Shown piece after piece: positions 17,049-26,472 of a stretch of 64,000 nt of DNA. Source of the DNA: Cellulomonas aerilata (GTDB lineage: Bacteria; Actinomycetota; Actinomycetes; Actinomycetales; Cellulomonadaceae); assembly GCF_007991755.1 (NCBI RefSeq), contig NZ_BJYY01000002.1:186001-250000 (forward strand), given 5' to 3'. The position numbers were made by a program, and so were the translations under genes. The notes beneath the pieces are model-generated. The model did not search any database and was not told the DNA's origin. It worked only from the letters and a program-made list of their open reading frames with translations. Each line of letters opens with the position of its first letter. Within the stretch, counting starts at the first letter, position 1.

Positions 17049-18775
17049 GCACCGACCGAGGTCTGTCGGGCCGCCACGACGGTCCGGGCACTGCTGGGGG
17101 AGAGGGCGCCGACGTGCGCGCTCCGGGGGCCGCCCTCGAGGTCGCTCTGCAGGCCCATCCCGACGACGGCTTCCTCCTCCTGCGGACTGCACGAGGAGCC
17201 GGGGGCCGGCCGCAGGACGTGGAGATCACCTGGGCGAACCCGACCGCGCTGCGGCTCCTGGGCGCCCGTGTCGCCCCACCGTGCCGCGCGTCCGACGCGA
17301 TGCCGCCCGACGTGGTGTCGCAGTGGGTCGCCCGGTACGAGAAGGCCGTGACCGGCCCGGGCCGGTCGTGGACCAACGGGGTCCACGGGTCGTCCGGCCA
17401 CGACGCGACCGGCTCGCTCTACTCGGCGGCCTTCTTCCCCGCCGACGACGGCGTCGTCGTGCACCTGCGGGCCGCGTCGCACGTGATGTCCGCGCTGGCC
17501 CGCGACGCCCTGCACGACCCCCTGACGGATCTGCCCAACCGGCGCCTCCTGGACGAGTACCTCGGTATGGCGCTGACGCGGATCGCGCGGCACCGGCACC
17601 CCGTCGGCGTGCTGTTCTGCGACGTGGACAACCTCAAGTGGGTCAACGACCGGCTCGGCCACGCCGCGGGCGACCGGCTGCTGCGGCACGTCGCCCGCAG
17701 GATCCGCGCCGCGGTGCGCGACGAGGACTTCGTCGCCAGGTTCGGCGGTGACGAGTTCGTCGTCGTCGTCCAGGACCTGCCCGACCTCGAGGCGGTGTCG
17801 GCGCTGGCCGAGCGGGTGCTCGCCGCCGTCCGCGGTGACCTGACCCTCGATGCGGTCAGCCTCCACGCCGGTGTGTCCATCGGGGTCGCGGTCGCGACGG
17901 AGGCGATGACGGCGGCGCAGGTGCTGAGCCGAGCCGACTCGGCGCTGTACCGCGCCAAGCGGCAGGGACGCGGGCGGACGCGGGCCTTCGACACGGCGCT
18001 GAGCCGGGAGGTCGACCGGCGGCTGACCCTCGAGGCGGACCTGCGCCAGGCGATCGAGAGGCAGGAGCTCGAGCTCGCGTACCAGCCGCTGTTCGACCTG
18101 AGCAGCGACACCCTCGCCGGCGTGGAGGCGCTGATCCGGTGGCGGCACCCGTCCGGCACCGTCCGCCTCCCCGGCAGCTTCCTCGACGTCGCCGAGGAGA
18201 CCGGGCTCATCGTCCCCATCTGCGAGTGGGTCCTCGCCACGGCGTGCACCGCGGCCCGCGGGTGGGTGCCTGCCGCCGGACCCCGGTTCAAGCTGCACCT
18301 CAACCACGCGGCGTGCCACCTAGGGGACGGGCAGATGACCGCGCACGTGCAGGCAGCGTTGGACAGCAGCGGCCTGGACCCCGGGCGTGTGGTCGTCGAG
18401 GTCACCGAGTCGCAGGTGCTCACCGACTTCGACGAGGCGCACACCGCGCTGTCCGCGCTGCGGGCACTCGGCGTCGGCGTGGCGCTGGACGACTTCGGGA
18501 CCGGCTACTCGTCCCTGACCCGGCTGCAGCGCCTGCCGGTGGACGTCGTCAAGCTCGACGGGTCGTTCATCGAGCACCTGGAGCACCGGGACCGGGACCG
18601 GGACGTCGTCCGCTCGGTGATCGACCTCAGCCACTCCCTCCACGCCGCCGTCGTCGGCGAAGGCATCGAGACGGACGACCAGCAGCGCGTCCTCCGTGAC
18701 CTGGGATGCGACCTGGGCCAGGGCTTCCACCTCGCGAGGCCCGTCGGTGCGGCGCAGGTGAGCGCCATGCTCTGA
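17039..18775 (+). CDS. GGDEF-EAL dual-domain c-di-GMP enzyme
   Basis: The 578-residue protein begins with a PAS-like region (about 25-140), then GGDEF (about 155-320) and EAL (about 330-575). Both catalytic signatures are intact: GGDEF at 236-240 with an I-site RDED at 227-230, and EAL at 363-365 plus DDFGTGYSSL and VVKLDGSFI. It could both make and break c-di-GMP; the I-site implies product control of the cyclase half. The GTG at 17039 overlaps the upstream phosphatase by 10 bp, tying c-di-GMP turnover to the phosphatase and the ANTAR protein. Confidence 0.9.
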   Translation: MDLSTDRGLSGRHDGPGTAGGEGADVRAPGAALEVALQAHPDDGFLLLRTARGAGGRPQDVEITWANPTALRLLGARVAPPCRASDAMPPDVVSQWVARYEKAVTGPGRSWTNGVHGSSGHDATGSLYSAAFFPADDGVVVHLRAASHVMSALARDALHDPLTDLPNRRLLDEYLGMALTRIARHRHPVGVLFCDVDNLKWVNDRLGHAAGDRLLRHVARRIRAAVRDEDFVARFGGDEFVVVVQDLPDLEAVSALAERVLAAVRGDLTLDAVSLHAGVSIGVAVATEAMTAAQVLSRADSALYRAKRQGRGRTRAFDTALSREVDRRLTLEADLRQAIERQELELAYQPLFDLSSDTLAGVEALIRWRHPSGTVRLPGSFLDVAEETGLIVPICEWVLATACTAARGWVPAAGPRFKLHLNHAACHLGDGQMTAHVQAALDSSGLDPGRVVVEVTESQVLTDFDEAHTALSALRALGVGVALDDFGTGYSSLTRLQRLPVDVVKLDGSFIEHLEHRDRDRDVVRSVIDLSHSLHAAVVGEGIETDDQQRVLRDLGCDLGQGFHLARPVGAAQVSAML

Positions 18776-18856
18776 CCCGCGCACACGTCGGTCCCCGGTG
18801 GACGACGGTGCGGGAGCCGGCGACGCCACGGGACGGCGTCGGCTCGCCGGACGGTG

Positions 18857-19189
18857 TCACCGCCCGGGTCGGCCCGTCGGGCCCGTCTCTCCCGGCGAGG
18901 GCCAGTCCACGACGTCGTCGAACTCGTGGTGGCGGCGCAGGTAGGCAGCGATGTAGGGGCACTCGGGCACGATCCTCAGCCCGGCGTCCCGCACGTCGGT
19001 CAGCGCGACGTCGGCCAGGCGGGCGCCGAGGCCTTGTCCGGCGTAGGCGTCGCTGACCGTCGTGTGCGTGAACACGACCTGATCGGACCGCCGCCTGTAG
19101 TGGGCAGCACCGACGACGGTGGTCCCCTCGTGCAGCTCGTAGCGCCGCTTCGCCGGGACGTGCACGACCTCGATCGCGGGATCGCTCAT
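18857..19189 (-). CDS. Small GNAT-like N-acetyltransferase
   Basis: The 110-residue protein is a minimal GNAT fold of the YidJ/GTT1 type: a curved beta sheet (RYELHEGTTVVGAAHYRR) and an acetyl-CoA loop (YAGQGLGARLADVAL). A PYIAAYLRRHHEF segment near the end is typical of this subfamily. The ATG at 19189 is preceded by AAGGAG. It lies on the opposite strand between two signalling genes, and its substrate is unknown. Confidence 0.82.
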   Translation of the reverse strand: MSDPAIEVVHVPAKRRYELHEGTTVVGAAHYRRRSDQVVFTHTTVSDAYAGQGLGARLADVALTDVRDAGLRIVPECPYIAAYLRRHHEFDDVVDWPSPGETGPTGRPGR

Positions 19190-19367
19190 CGCCGAACTCC
19201 TTCGTCTCGACCTCTGCCCTCCGACGACATCCTGGCGTGCTCGTCGGGGCGACGACGAGCCGGGCGGTCTGCGGTGCGGGGGACTCGGGTGCGCCGTGGC
19301 ACCGCAGATCGGGGACAATCGATCGGCGGGCGCCACGAGGGCGCTCAGCGAGGAGGAGAGGCGACAG

Positions 19368-21167
19368 GTGGAGGCGACGCCCTCGCGACCGTCCGGCGTG
19401 GACTACGCGGCCCTCTTCGCCGGGATCCCCACGTCGTACCTGGTGATGTCACCGGTGGCGCCGGACTACCTGATCCTCGACGCCAACGACGCCTACCTGG
19501 CCAACGTCGGGCGCTCCCGCGAGCAGATCGTCGGGGTACCGGTCTTCGAGGCGTTCCCGCCCGGCCCGGACACCTTCGACGAGCACGGCGTGCCGTGGAT
19601 CCGGCGGTCGTTCGACCGCGCGGTCGCCACCGGCCAGCCGGACACGATGCCGCTGCAGAAGTACGACGTCGCCGATCCCTCCGGCACCGGCATGGTCGAG
19701 CGCTACTGGTCCTTGATCAGCGTGCCCATCCTGGACGCCGAGGGTCGGGTCATGCTGCTGGTGCAGCGCGCGGAGAACATCACCGACTTCATGCAGCAGC
19801 AAGGACCGGGTCACGCGGAGGCCGAGCGCACCGAGCTGTGGCGGCGCCGCGCGCAGGAGGTCGAGACGGACCTGTATGCCCGCGCCCAGGAGCTGGCCGT
19901 GGCGGTGCGGGCCCAGCAGGTCGCGAGCCGGCGGCTCAGCAGCCTGGCGGACGTCACGATGCAGCTGGCCTCGGCCGACTCGGTGAGCCAGCTCGCCGAC
20001 ATCATCATCCGCGCCGGCCTGCCGGTGCTGGGTGCCACCGGCGCGTCCATCGCGGTGCGCGTACCGGACAGCGACACCCTGCGGGTCACGGTGACGCCGT
20101 CCCTGGGCGGGGCGATGCAGCGCACCTATGCCGAGATCCCGCTGCACGGACCGCTCCCCACGTCGATCGCCGCGCGGCGGGGGCAGGTCGTGCTCGTCCC
20201 CGACGCGCAGGCCGCCGCCCGCTTCCAGGGCCTGCCGGAAGCCATGGCCATGAGCGCCACCCAGGCGTGGGCGGTCCTCCCGCTGCAGGTCGGCACCCGG
20301 CTCCTGGGGTCCATCGCGGTCGGCTTCGCCGACCCCCAGGAGTTCCACGACGAGGAGGTCGAGCTGCTGCGGGCGCTCGCCTCGCAGAGCGCCCAGGTGC
20401 TCGACCGGCTGCAGGTCCGCGACCGCGAACGGCAGGCCGCCCAGGAGGTCGCCCGGATCGCCGAGACGTTGCAGCGCAGCCTGCTGAGCGACCCGCCCGC
20501 CAGCGCCGACCTGGAGTTCGCGGTCACGTACCAGCCCGCTCAGCAGGTCGCCCAGGTCGGTGGCGACTGGTACGACGCGTTCACGACCGGCTCTGGGGCG
20601 ACGGTCGTGGTCATCGGCGACGTCGCCGGGCACGACCAGGACGCCGCGGCCACCATGGCGCAGGTCCGCAACATCCTCCGCGGCATCGCCCAGGTCCTCG
20701 AGCGCCCGCCCTCGGTCGTGCTGAGCGCGCTCGACCGCGCCCTGGACCTGCTGGACGTCCCGGTGATGGCCAGCATCGTGGTCGCCGAGATCAGCGCACC
20801 GGTCCCCGGTGAGAGCACCCGTGCCCTGCGCTGGTGCAACGCGGGCCACCCGCCTCCGGTCGTGCGCCGGGCCGGCGGTGCCGCGGAGGTGCTCAGCCGC
20901 GTGCCGGACCTGCTCGCCGGTCTGGGGACCACGCGCCCGCGGACCGACCACGAGATCACCCTCGACCGCGGCGACGTCGTCCTGCTGTACACCGACGGGC
21001 TCGTCGAGACGCGCGGCGGAGACATCGACCAGGACATCGACCGGCTTCGCGAGCGCGTCGCGGCCGGCGCCGTCGACGCGGGACCGAAGGCGCTGCTGCA
21101 GATGCTGATCACCGACGAGCCCGCCTTCGACGACGACGTGGCACTGCTCGCCGTGCAGGTCCGGTAG
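19368..21167 (+). CDS. PAS-GAF-PP2C phosphatase sensor
   Basis: The roughly 600-residue protein has PAS (about 12-140; DYLILDANDAYLANVGRS), a helical linker rich in Arg/Glu (140-195), GAF (about 200-350) and a SpoIIE-type phosphatase (about 370-598; VGGDWYDAF, VIGDVAGHD, LLYTDGLVETR, DDDVALLAV). It should sense a signal and dephosphorylate a partner-switching antagonist. The GTG at 19368 is chosen because AGGAGGAG at 19351-19358 precedes it by 9 bp; GTG at 19296 would add 24 residues without homology. It is the second PP2C in the block. Confidence 0.87.
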   Translation: MEATPSRPSGVDYAALFAGIPTSYLVMSPVAPDYLILDANDAYLANVGRSREQIVGVPVFEAFPPGPDTFDEHGVPWIRRSFDRAVATGQPDTMPLQKYDVADPSGTGMVERYWSLISVPILDAEGRVMLLVQRAENITDFMQQQGPGHAEAERTELWRRRAQEVETDLYARAQELAVAVRAQQVASRRLSSLADVTMQLASADSVSQLADIIIRAGLPVLGATGASIAVRVPDSDTLRVTVTPSLGGAMQRTYAEIPLHGPLPTSIAARRGQVVLVPDAQAAARFQGLPEAMAMSATQAWAVLPLQVGTRLLGSIAVGFADPQEFHDEEVELLRALASQSAQVLDRLQVRDRERQAAQEVARIAETLQRSLLSDPPASADLEFAVTYQPAQQVAQVGGDWYDAFTTGSGATVVVIGDVAGHDQDAAATMAQVRNILRGIAQVLERPPSVVLSALDRALDLLDVPVMASIVVAEISAPVPGESTRALRWCNAGHPPPVVRRAGGAAEVLSRVPDLLAGLGTTRPRTDHEITLDRGDVVLLYTDGLVETRGGDIDQDIDRLRERVAAGAVDAGPKALLQMLITDEPAFDDDVALLAVQVR

Positions 21168-21349
21168 CTCCTGCGGACACCCCCGGTGCCGACCGGGACG
21201 CGCGGCGGTCCCGCCCCTGGTCCGCGGCCCGGCCGGGACAACGCCTCATCGCGCGTGCACCGGCGCCGATACGTCCGTCGGCCGTGGTCCTCACGCGCCA
21301 CGCGGGGTGGCGACGACGACGCCCCGTCGACCCACCGATGGAGGTCCCC

Positions 21350-22393
21350 ATGGTCCGCCCCGCACGCCGCCAGCGCCGATGGGCCGCCCTCGCGGCCGTC
21401 GCCCTGCTGTCCCCGCTCGTCGCTCTCGGCGCCGTCGCCGCACCCGCCCAGGCCAAGGGGGGCGACACCTGCGACGGCGGTGGCTTCTCCCTCGTGAACA
21501 CCGCCACCTCGGCCGTCGTCGCCCGCGGCGACGTCCAGCAGACGGTGCAGCCGGCGGCCCTGGGAGCCACCTCGTTCGGCGTGCGCGGGCGGTACGTCAC
21601 GTTCGACGTGCGGCTCAGCGACTTCGCCGTGCTCGACTACGCCCTCACCGGTGCGGCGAGCCCCCAGGACCTGACCGGCGGTCGCCGGACGCCGGTCTTC
21701 GCGAGCAAGACCCCCGACCACCGCGGCCTCGCGCTCTCCGGCGCCGTCACCGTCTCGATCGGCGAGGACGGGCTCGCGCTGACCCGGCGCGGCGCCGGGC
21801 TGTCGATGAAGATCCAGGCCAAGGACTGCGCCCAGGGCGGCATCTTCCAGATGGAACCCCAGCGCGCGGATGCAGGCGTCACCCGCATCACCCACACGCT
21901 GGCCGACCCCGCGGACCCCGCCCTCACGCCGTTCTACTTCGACAACCCCGCGTTCCGGTCCCGGGTCGGCCAGTTCCTCGGCGCCGGCTGCACGAGCATC
22001 ACCACCGGGCCGGCCGGCCAGTACTGCGTCCAGGTGACCGCCCGGACCAACATCGGCAACGGGCTGTCGCCCGCGTTCGTGGCCCGGGACAGCGCCCAGC
22101 TCGCCACCCGGGTGCCGCAGGCCGACTGCACCACCGCGACACCGCTGCCGTCGAGCCTGCAGCACTGCGGCGGGGTGTCCGTCTGGGACGTCGCGAGCGG
22201 CGGACGGATGGGCTTCGTGTCCGGCGGCGACGCCGTCGAGGTGGCCAACCCGCCGACGCTGTGCACCCACCAGTGCCGCGGCCACAACCAGGTCCAGGGA
22301 CAGCTGGCGTCGCTCGGTGCGCCGTTCCCGGTCCCGACGGAGAACCGGCTCGAGCCGCGCACGTCCCAGGTCGTCCTCCAGCCCGCCACCTGA
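21350..22393 (+). CDS. Secreted protein of unknown function
   Basis: The 347-residue protein carries a clear signal peptide: basic RPARRQRRW, a hydrophobic stretch and an APAQA cleavage site near residue 36. The mature part has several Cys pairs (TCDGG, KDCAQ, AGCTS, QYCVQ, ADCTT, QHCGG, LCTHQCRG), Gly/Ala-rich strands and few Lys, as expected for a folded extracellular beta protein stabilised by disulfides. No family or catalytic motif is recognised. The start follows GGAGG at 21340-21344. Confidence 0.7.
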   Translation: MVRPARRQRRWAALAAVALLSPLVALGAVAAPAQAKGGDTCDGGGFSLVNTATSAVVARGDVQQTVQPAALGATSFGVRGRYVTFDVRLSDFAVLDYALTGAASPQDLTGGRRTPVFASKTPDHRGLALSGAVTVSIGEDGLALTRRGAGLSMKIQAKDCAQGGIFQMEPQRADAGVTRITHTLADPADPALTPFYFDNPAFRSRVGQFLGAGCTSITTGPAGQYCVQVTARTNIGNGLSPAFVARDSAQLATRVPQADCTTATPLPSSLQHCGGVSVWDVASGGRMGFVSGGDAVEVANPPTLCTHQCRGHNQVQGQLASLGAPFPVPTENRLEPRTSQVVLQPAT

Positions 22394-22443
22394 GTGCGGC
22401 GGGGGAGGGTCCGCCGGTCGCGGCGCGGCCCGGGCGGCGGTCC

Positions 22444-23229
22444 TCAGTGGTGGTGGCCCCCCCGGCCCAGCGTGTCCACGGGGGTCGCGCCGGGGCGGGT
22501 CCACTGCGGCACGGGCCGGCTGGTCGGGCCCCAGGTGGGCACGCCGTCGACGTCCGTGCGCCAGTACCAGCAGGGGTCGGCCCCCTCGGGCCAGCCCTCC
22601 GGGACGTCCTGCCACGCCTCGCGGCGGCCGTAGGGCGTCATGTCCAGCAGGGCGAAGAACCCGGCGGCCGCCTCGTTGCCCCGGCCGGTCGTGGTGTAGG
22701 TGAGGAACACGCGGTCACCGTCCCGCAGGAAGCAGGTCAGCGAGCCCATGCTGCCCCCGACGGGCGGCGGGACGTCGCGCACCGAGTACCAGGGCTGGGT
22801 GTAGCCCATGAACTGCACGTACGGGGCGACCTCCTCCCACCGGCCGGTGGTCAGGACGGCGCACGTGACCCCACGGGCCTCGAGGTAGACGGCGTCGTCG
22901 TGCAGGCTCCAGGCCGTGGTCGTGCAGCCCTCGCACTGGCCCTGGTGGGGGGCGCCGTCGTGCCACATGTGCTGGTAGGCGACGAGCTCCTCACGCCCCC
23001 GGAACAGGTCGAGGAAGGGGACGGGACCGTCGGCGCCGACGACCTCGACCGTCCCGTCGACCTCGACCATCGGCAGCCGGCGGCGGGCCGCCGCGATGGC
23101 GTCGCCCTCGCGGGTGTGCGCCTTCTCGCGGACCAGCAGCCTGTCCCGGGCCGCCTGCCAGGTGGACAGGTCGACGACCGGCGGACGGCCGGGCAGCTGG
23201 GTGGTCGGGTCGCTCCGCACGGTGGTCAT
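22444..23229 (-). CDS. DUF899 thioredoxin-like protein
   Basis: The 261-residue protein matches DUF899: TTWQ-like N-terminus (LSTWQAARDRLLVREKAHTR), YQHMWHDGAPHQGQCEGCT with a CxxC-like pair, VQFMGYTQPWYS and a GDRVFLTYTTTGRG segment. Members have a thioredoxin-like fold and unknown function. A His-rich end (GGHHH) closes the protein. It is divergent from the YqjF-like gene; tandem 10-bp repeats lie between them. Confidence 0.82.
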   Translation of the reverse strand: MTTVRSDPTTQLPGRPPVVDLSTWQAARDRLLVREKAHTREGDAIAAARRRLPMVEVDGTVEVVGADGPVPFLDLFRGREELVAYQHMWHDGAPHQGQCEGCTTTAWSLHDDAVYLEARGVTCAVLTTGRWEEVAPYVQFMGYTQPWYSVRDVPPPVGGSMGSLTCFLRDGDRVFLTYTTTGRGNEAAAGFFALLDMTPYGRREAWQDVPEGWPEGADPCWYWRTDVDGVPTWGPTSRPVPQWTRPGATPVDTLGRGGHHH

Positions 23230-23260
23230 GGCGTCCTCCGGGTGTCAGGTGCCGCGAGGC

Positions 23261-23280
23261 GTCGTACGGCGTCGTACGAC
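23261..23280. promoter_or_regulatory. Tandem 10-bp operator-like repeats
   Basis: GTCGTACGGC is followed directly by GTCGTACGAC, the latter a perfect palindrome. The 10-bp period puts both on one face of the helix. They lie 32 bp ahead of the DUF899 start and 78 bp ahead of the divergent YqjF-like start. A shared regulatory site is inferred; no regulator gene is adjacent. Confidence 0.45.
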
Positions 23281-23357
23281 ACGGGGACCGACCCGTGGCG
23301 CGCCGGGAACTCATCGCCGCGTTGCCGCCCGCACCGCGCGGGGGCCACAGTGACGGC

Positions 23358-24110
23358 ATGCCGCCGCCGCCCGTGTCCCCGACGGCCCCCGACCTGACCG
23401 GCCGGCAGATCATGAGCCAGGAGTGGCGGGACCTGACGTTCCTGCACTGGCGCGTCGACCCGGACGCCGTCGCCCCGCTGATGCCGCCCGGGACCCGCCC
23501 CGACGTCCACGACGGCTCGACCTGGGTGGGGCTGATCCCGTTCCGGATGGTGGGCGCCGGTGTGGGACGCGGGCCCGCCGTCCCGTGGCTGGGGTCCTTC
23601 GCGGAGACCAACGTCCGGCTGTACTCGGTGGACGAGCGCGGCCGCCGCGGCGTGGTGTTCCGCACGCTGGAGGCGTCCCGCCTGGCCGTCGTGCTCGGCG
23701 CCCGGGCGGCGTTCGCCCTGCCGTACACCTGGGCCCGGATGAGGGTCACCGAGCGGGACGGCGTGCTGACGTACGAGTCGCGACGGCGCTGGCCGGGCCC
23801 CCGTACGGCCGCCACGCGCGTCGTCGTGCGGCCGGACGCCGCGCTCGCGGCGGGTGACCCGCTGCACGACTTCCTCACCGCCCGGTGGGGCCTGCACACC
23901 CGGGCGTACGGCCGGACGCTGTACGTCCCCAACCACCACGAGCCCTGGCCGCTGCAGCGGGCGGAGCTGCTGGAGGTCGACGAGACGCTCGTGGCTGCCG
24001 CCGGGCTCCCCGGGGTGAGCTCGCGGCCACCGGACTCGGTGCTCTTCTCGCGCGGCGTCCGGACCGTCTTCGCGGTCCCCTACGACGCGGGCCGGCCGCT
24101 GCCCGCCTGA
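23358..24110 (+). CDS. YqjF/DUF2071 family protein
   Basis: The 250-residue protein fits the DUF2071 (YqjF) family with MSQEWRDLTFLHWRVDP, STWVGLIPFRM, FAETNVRLYSVDERGRRGVVF and NHHEPWPLQRAEL. The fold is related to acetoacetate decarboxylase, but the function of this branch is unknown. No signal peptide or membrane segment is present. The ATG at 23358 gives the full domain. Confidence 0.8.
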   Translation: MPPPPVSPTAPDLTGRQIMSQEWRDLTFLHWRVDPDAVAPLMPPGTRPDVHDGSTWVGLIPFRMVGAGVGRGPAVPWLGSFAETNVRLYSVDERGRRGVVFRTLEASRLAVVLGARAAFALPYTWARMRVTERDGVLTYESRRRWPGPRTAATRVVVRPDAALAAGDPLHDFLTARWGLHTRAYGRTLYVPNHHEPWPLQRAELLEVDETLVAAAGLPGVSSRPPDSVLFSRGVRTVFAVPYDAGRPLPA

Positions 24111-24249
24111 CGACCCGGCCGCGGGCCACCCGTCCGAGGTGGACCGTCGGCCGGCACGCGGGCACGCGGGCACGGTCACGCGCCCGCGGTCGTTGTGCGG
24201 GTGGAGGGTGGCAGGGTCCGAAGGACGTCGAGACCGAGGGGGTGTCCAC

Positions 24250-25050
24250 GTGAGCGAACTCCGAGCACCAGGCACCGGACCAGGCACCGGACCAGGCGCC
24301 GGACGACGGGTCGCGGTCGTGACCGGCGGCGCGCGCGGCATCGGCGCCGCGGTCGCCCGGCGCCTGGCCGCCGACGGCCGCGACGTCGCCGTCCTGGACC
24401 TGACCGAGGAGTCCACCGGCGACACCGTGGGGGCCGTCCGGGCGGCCGGCGGGCGGGCCGTCGGCGTCGGGGCCGACGTGACCCGGGCCGACCAGGTGCA
24501 GGCGGCGGTGGAGCGAGTGGTGTCCGAGCTCGGCCCGCCGACGATCCTGGTGAACAACGCCGGGATCCTGCGGGACAGCCTGCTGTTCCGGATGACCGAG
24601 GACGACTGGGACTCGGTCGTCGCGGTCCACCTCAGGGGCGCGTTCCTCATGACCCGGGCGGTGCAGGCGCACCAGGTCGAGGCCCGCTGGGGGCGGATCG
24701 TGAACCTGTCGTCGATCAGCGCGCTGGGCAACCGCGGGCAGACGAACTACGCCGCCGCGAAAGCCGGGCTGCAGGGCTTCACCAAGTCCCTGGCCATCGA
24801 GCTGGGCCCGTTCGGGATCACCGCGAACGCGATCGCGCCGGGGTTCGTGGCCACCGAGATGACGCGTGCCACGGCGCAGCGCCTCGGGATGACGTTCGAG
24901 GACTTCCTGGCCCGCGTCTCGCAGGACATCCCGGTCGGGCGGGCCGGCACACCGCAGGACATCGCGGCGGCCGCGTCGTTCTTCGCCTCGGACGAGGCGT
25001 CGTTCACCTCCGGCCAGGTCCTGTACGTGGCCGGGGGGCCGAAGGCATGA
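24250..25050 (+). CDS. FabG-like short-chain dehydrogenase
   Basis: The 266-residue classical SDR has the nucleotide motif TGGARGIGAA (about 25-34), NNAG (near 98), the catalytic Ser in LSSISA and YAAAK. It resembles 3-oxoacyl reductases, which reduce or oxidise a 3-hydroxyacyl group with NAD(P). It lies 46 bp before the acyl-CoA dehydrogenase and upstream of prpDBC. A beta-oxidation-like step feeding propionyl-CoA is plausible but not proven. The GTG at 24250 opens a disordered Gly/Thr/Pro N-terminus. Confidence 0.85.
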   Translation: MSELRAPGTGPGTGPGAGRRVAVVTGGARGIGAAVARRLAADGRDVAVLDLTEESTGDTVGAVRAAGGRAVGVGADVTRADQVQAAVERVVSELGPPTILVNNAGILRDSLLFRMTEDDWDSVVAVHLRGAFLMTRAVQAHQVEARWGRIVNLSSISALGNRGQTNYAAAKAGLQGFTKSLAIELGPFGITANAIAPGFVATEMTRATAQRLGMTFEDFLARVSQDIPVGRAGTPQDIAAAASFFASDEASFTSGQVLYVAGGPKA

Positions 25051-25096
25051 CCGCGCGGGCAGGGCGGCAGGGGCACGAGGACGAGGGGCAGCGGAC

Positions 25097-26362
25097 ATGA
25101 CCGCAAGGGACGTCACCGACCGGGGCGCCGACCCCGGCACACCGGCCCGCGCACGCGTCGGCGTCGGGGTGCGCGAGCCGGACTACCAGCTCACCGAGCC
25201 CCTGGACACCGACATGGCCGGGGTCTTCCGGGATCTGCCCCCCGAGGCGCTCGCCTACCGCGACCGGGCGCGGGCGTTCGTCCGCGACGAGGTGCTGCCG
25301 GTCATCGACGGGTACTGGGACCGTGCGGACCACCCCGTGCACCTGGTGCGCCGGATGGGCGAGCTCGACCTGCTGCGCGACGGCGTCGACGTCCCCGGCT
25401 TCCCACCGATGAGCCTGCTCGCGGCGTGCCTGGTCCAGGCCGAGCTGCACCGCGGGGACGGGTCCGTCGGGACGATGGCCGCGATGCAGGGCGGCCTGAC
25501 GCTCCGGTCGGTCGCGCTGCTGGGCTCGCCCGAGCAGCGCGAGCGGTGGCAGGTCCCGCTCGCGCGCGGGACCGAGCTCGGCGCCTTCGCGCTGACCGAG
25601 CCCTCGCACGGCTCGGACTCGGTGAGCCTGGAGACCACCGCGACCGCCGTCGACGGCGGCTGGGTGCTCGACGGGGAGAAGAAGTGGATCGGCAACGGGT
25701 CGGCCGGCGGCCTGACCGTCGTCTGGGCCCGCGCGGACGACGACGGCGCGGTGCACGGCTTCCTCGTCCCGCAGTCCACCGCCGGCTACACCGGCGAGAC
25801 GATCGAGGGGAAGATCTCGCTCCGCGCGATCTGGCAGGCCCGGGTCCGCCTGGACGGCGTCGTCGTGCCCGCCGACGCCCGGCTGCCCGGGGCGCGGACC
25901 TTCAAGGACGCCGCCCGGGTCCTGCAGGCCACCCGGCTGTCGGTGGCGTGGGGCGCCCTGGGGCACGCGACCGCCTGCTACGAGACCGCCGTGCACTACA
26001 CCGGTCAGCGGGTCCAGTTCGGCCGGCCGCTCGGTGCGTCCCAGGTCGTGCAGGAGCGCCTGGCCCGGATGCTCAGCGAGCTCACCCGGGTGCAGACGCT
26101 GCTGATGGCGCTGACCCACCTGGCTCAGACGTCCGGCCTGCGCGCCGACCAGGCGTCGCTGGCCAAGTACACCGCGACCCGGGCGGCGCGGGTCATCGCC
26201 GCCGAGGCCCGCGACCTGCTCGGCGGGAACGGGATCCTGCTCCGCGACCAGGTCGCCCGGCACTTCGCCGACGTGGAGGCGCTGCACACCTACGAGGGCA
26301 CCGAGACGGTGCAGGCGCTCATCATCGGGCGCGGCATCACCGGCCACTCCGCCTTCGTCTGA
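25097..26362 (+). CDS. Acyl-CoA dehydrogenase, glutaryl-CoA dehydrogenase-like
   Basis: The 421-residue flavoenzyme has the family layout: helical N-terminus, FAD segment [19 protein letters not shown], and the active-site TYEGTE with E400 as likely catalytic base. The ending [14 protein letters not shown] is close to glutaryl-CoA dehydrogenases, so it probably oxidises a short or dicarboxylic acyl-CoA. The substrate is inferred. The position after the SDR and before prpD, on one strand with short gaps, suggests one catabolic operon. Confidence 0.85.
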   Translation: MTARDVTDRGADPGTPARARVGVGVREPDYQLTEPLDTDMAGVFRDLPPEALAYRDRARAFVRDEVLPVIDGYWDRADHPVHLVRRMGELDLLRDGVDVPGFPPMSLLAACLVQAELHRGDGSVGTMAAMQGGLTLRSVALLGSPEQRERWQVPLARGTELGAFALTEPSHGSDSVSLETTATAVDGGWVLDGEKKWIGNGSAGGLTVVWARADDDGAVHGFLVPQSTAGYTGETIEGKISLRAIWQARVRLDGVVVPADARLPGARTFKDAARVLQATRLSVAWGALGHATACYETAVHYTGQRVQFGRPLGASQVVQERLARMLSELTRVQTLLMALTHLAQTSGLRADQASLAKYTATRAARVIAAEARDLLGGNGILLRDQVARHFADVEALHTYEGTETVQALIIGRGITGHSAFV

Positions 26363-26472
26363 CCCGCCACCCCGCGTCCGCCCGGTCCGGGCGCGCGGCC
26401 ACCACAATGAGCCCGCACCCCGTCACCGCCGCACCCCCGTCACCGCCGACGTCGCCGCAGGAGCAGCCACCC

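Noticed and set aside
16403-18319. A 638-codon antisense frame over the PP2C and GGDEF-EAL genes
   Set aside because: Both plus-strand genes have complete catalytic motifs; the antisense product has none and is low complexity.
20540-22615. A 691-codon antisense frame over the phosphatase and secreted-protein genes
   Set aside because: No domain signature; a GC-driven shadow.
26407-26472. Upstream ATG as the start of prpD
   Set aside because: The added 22 residues are Pro/Ser-rich without family match, and AGGAG is better placed for the GTG at 26473.
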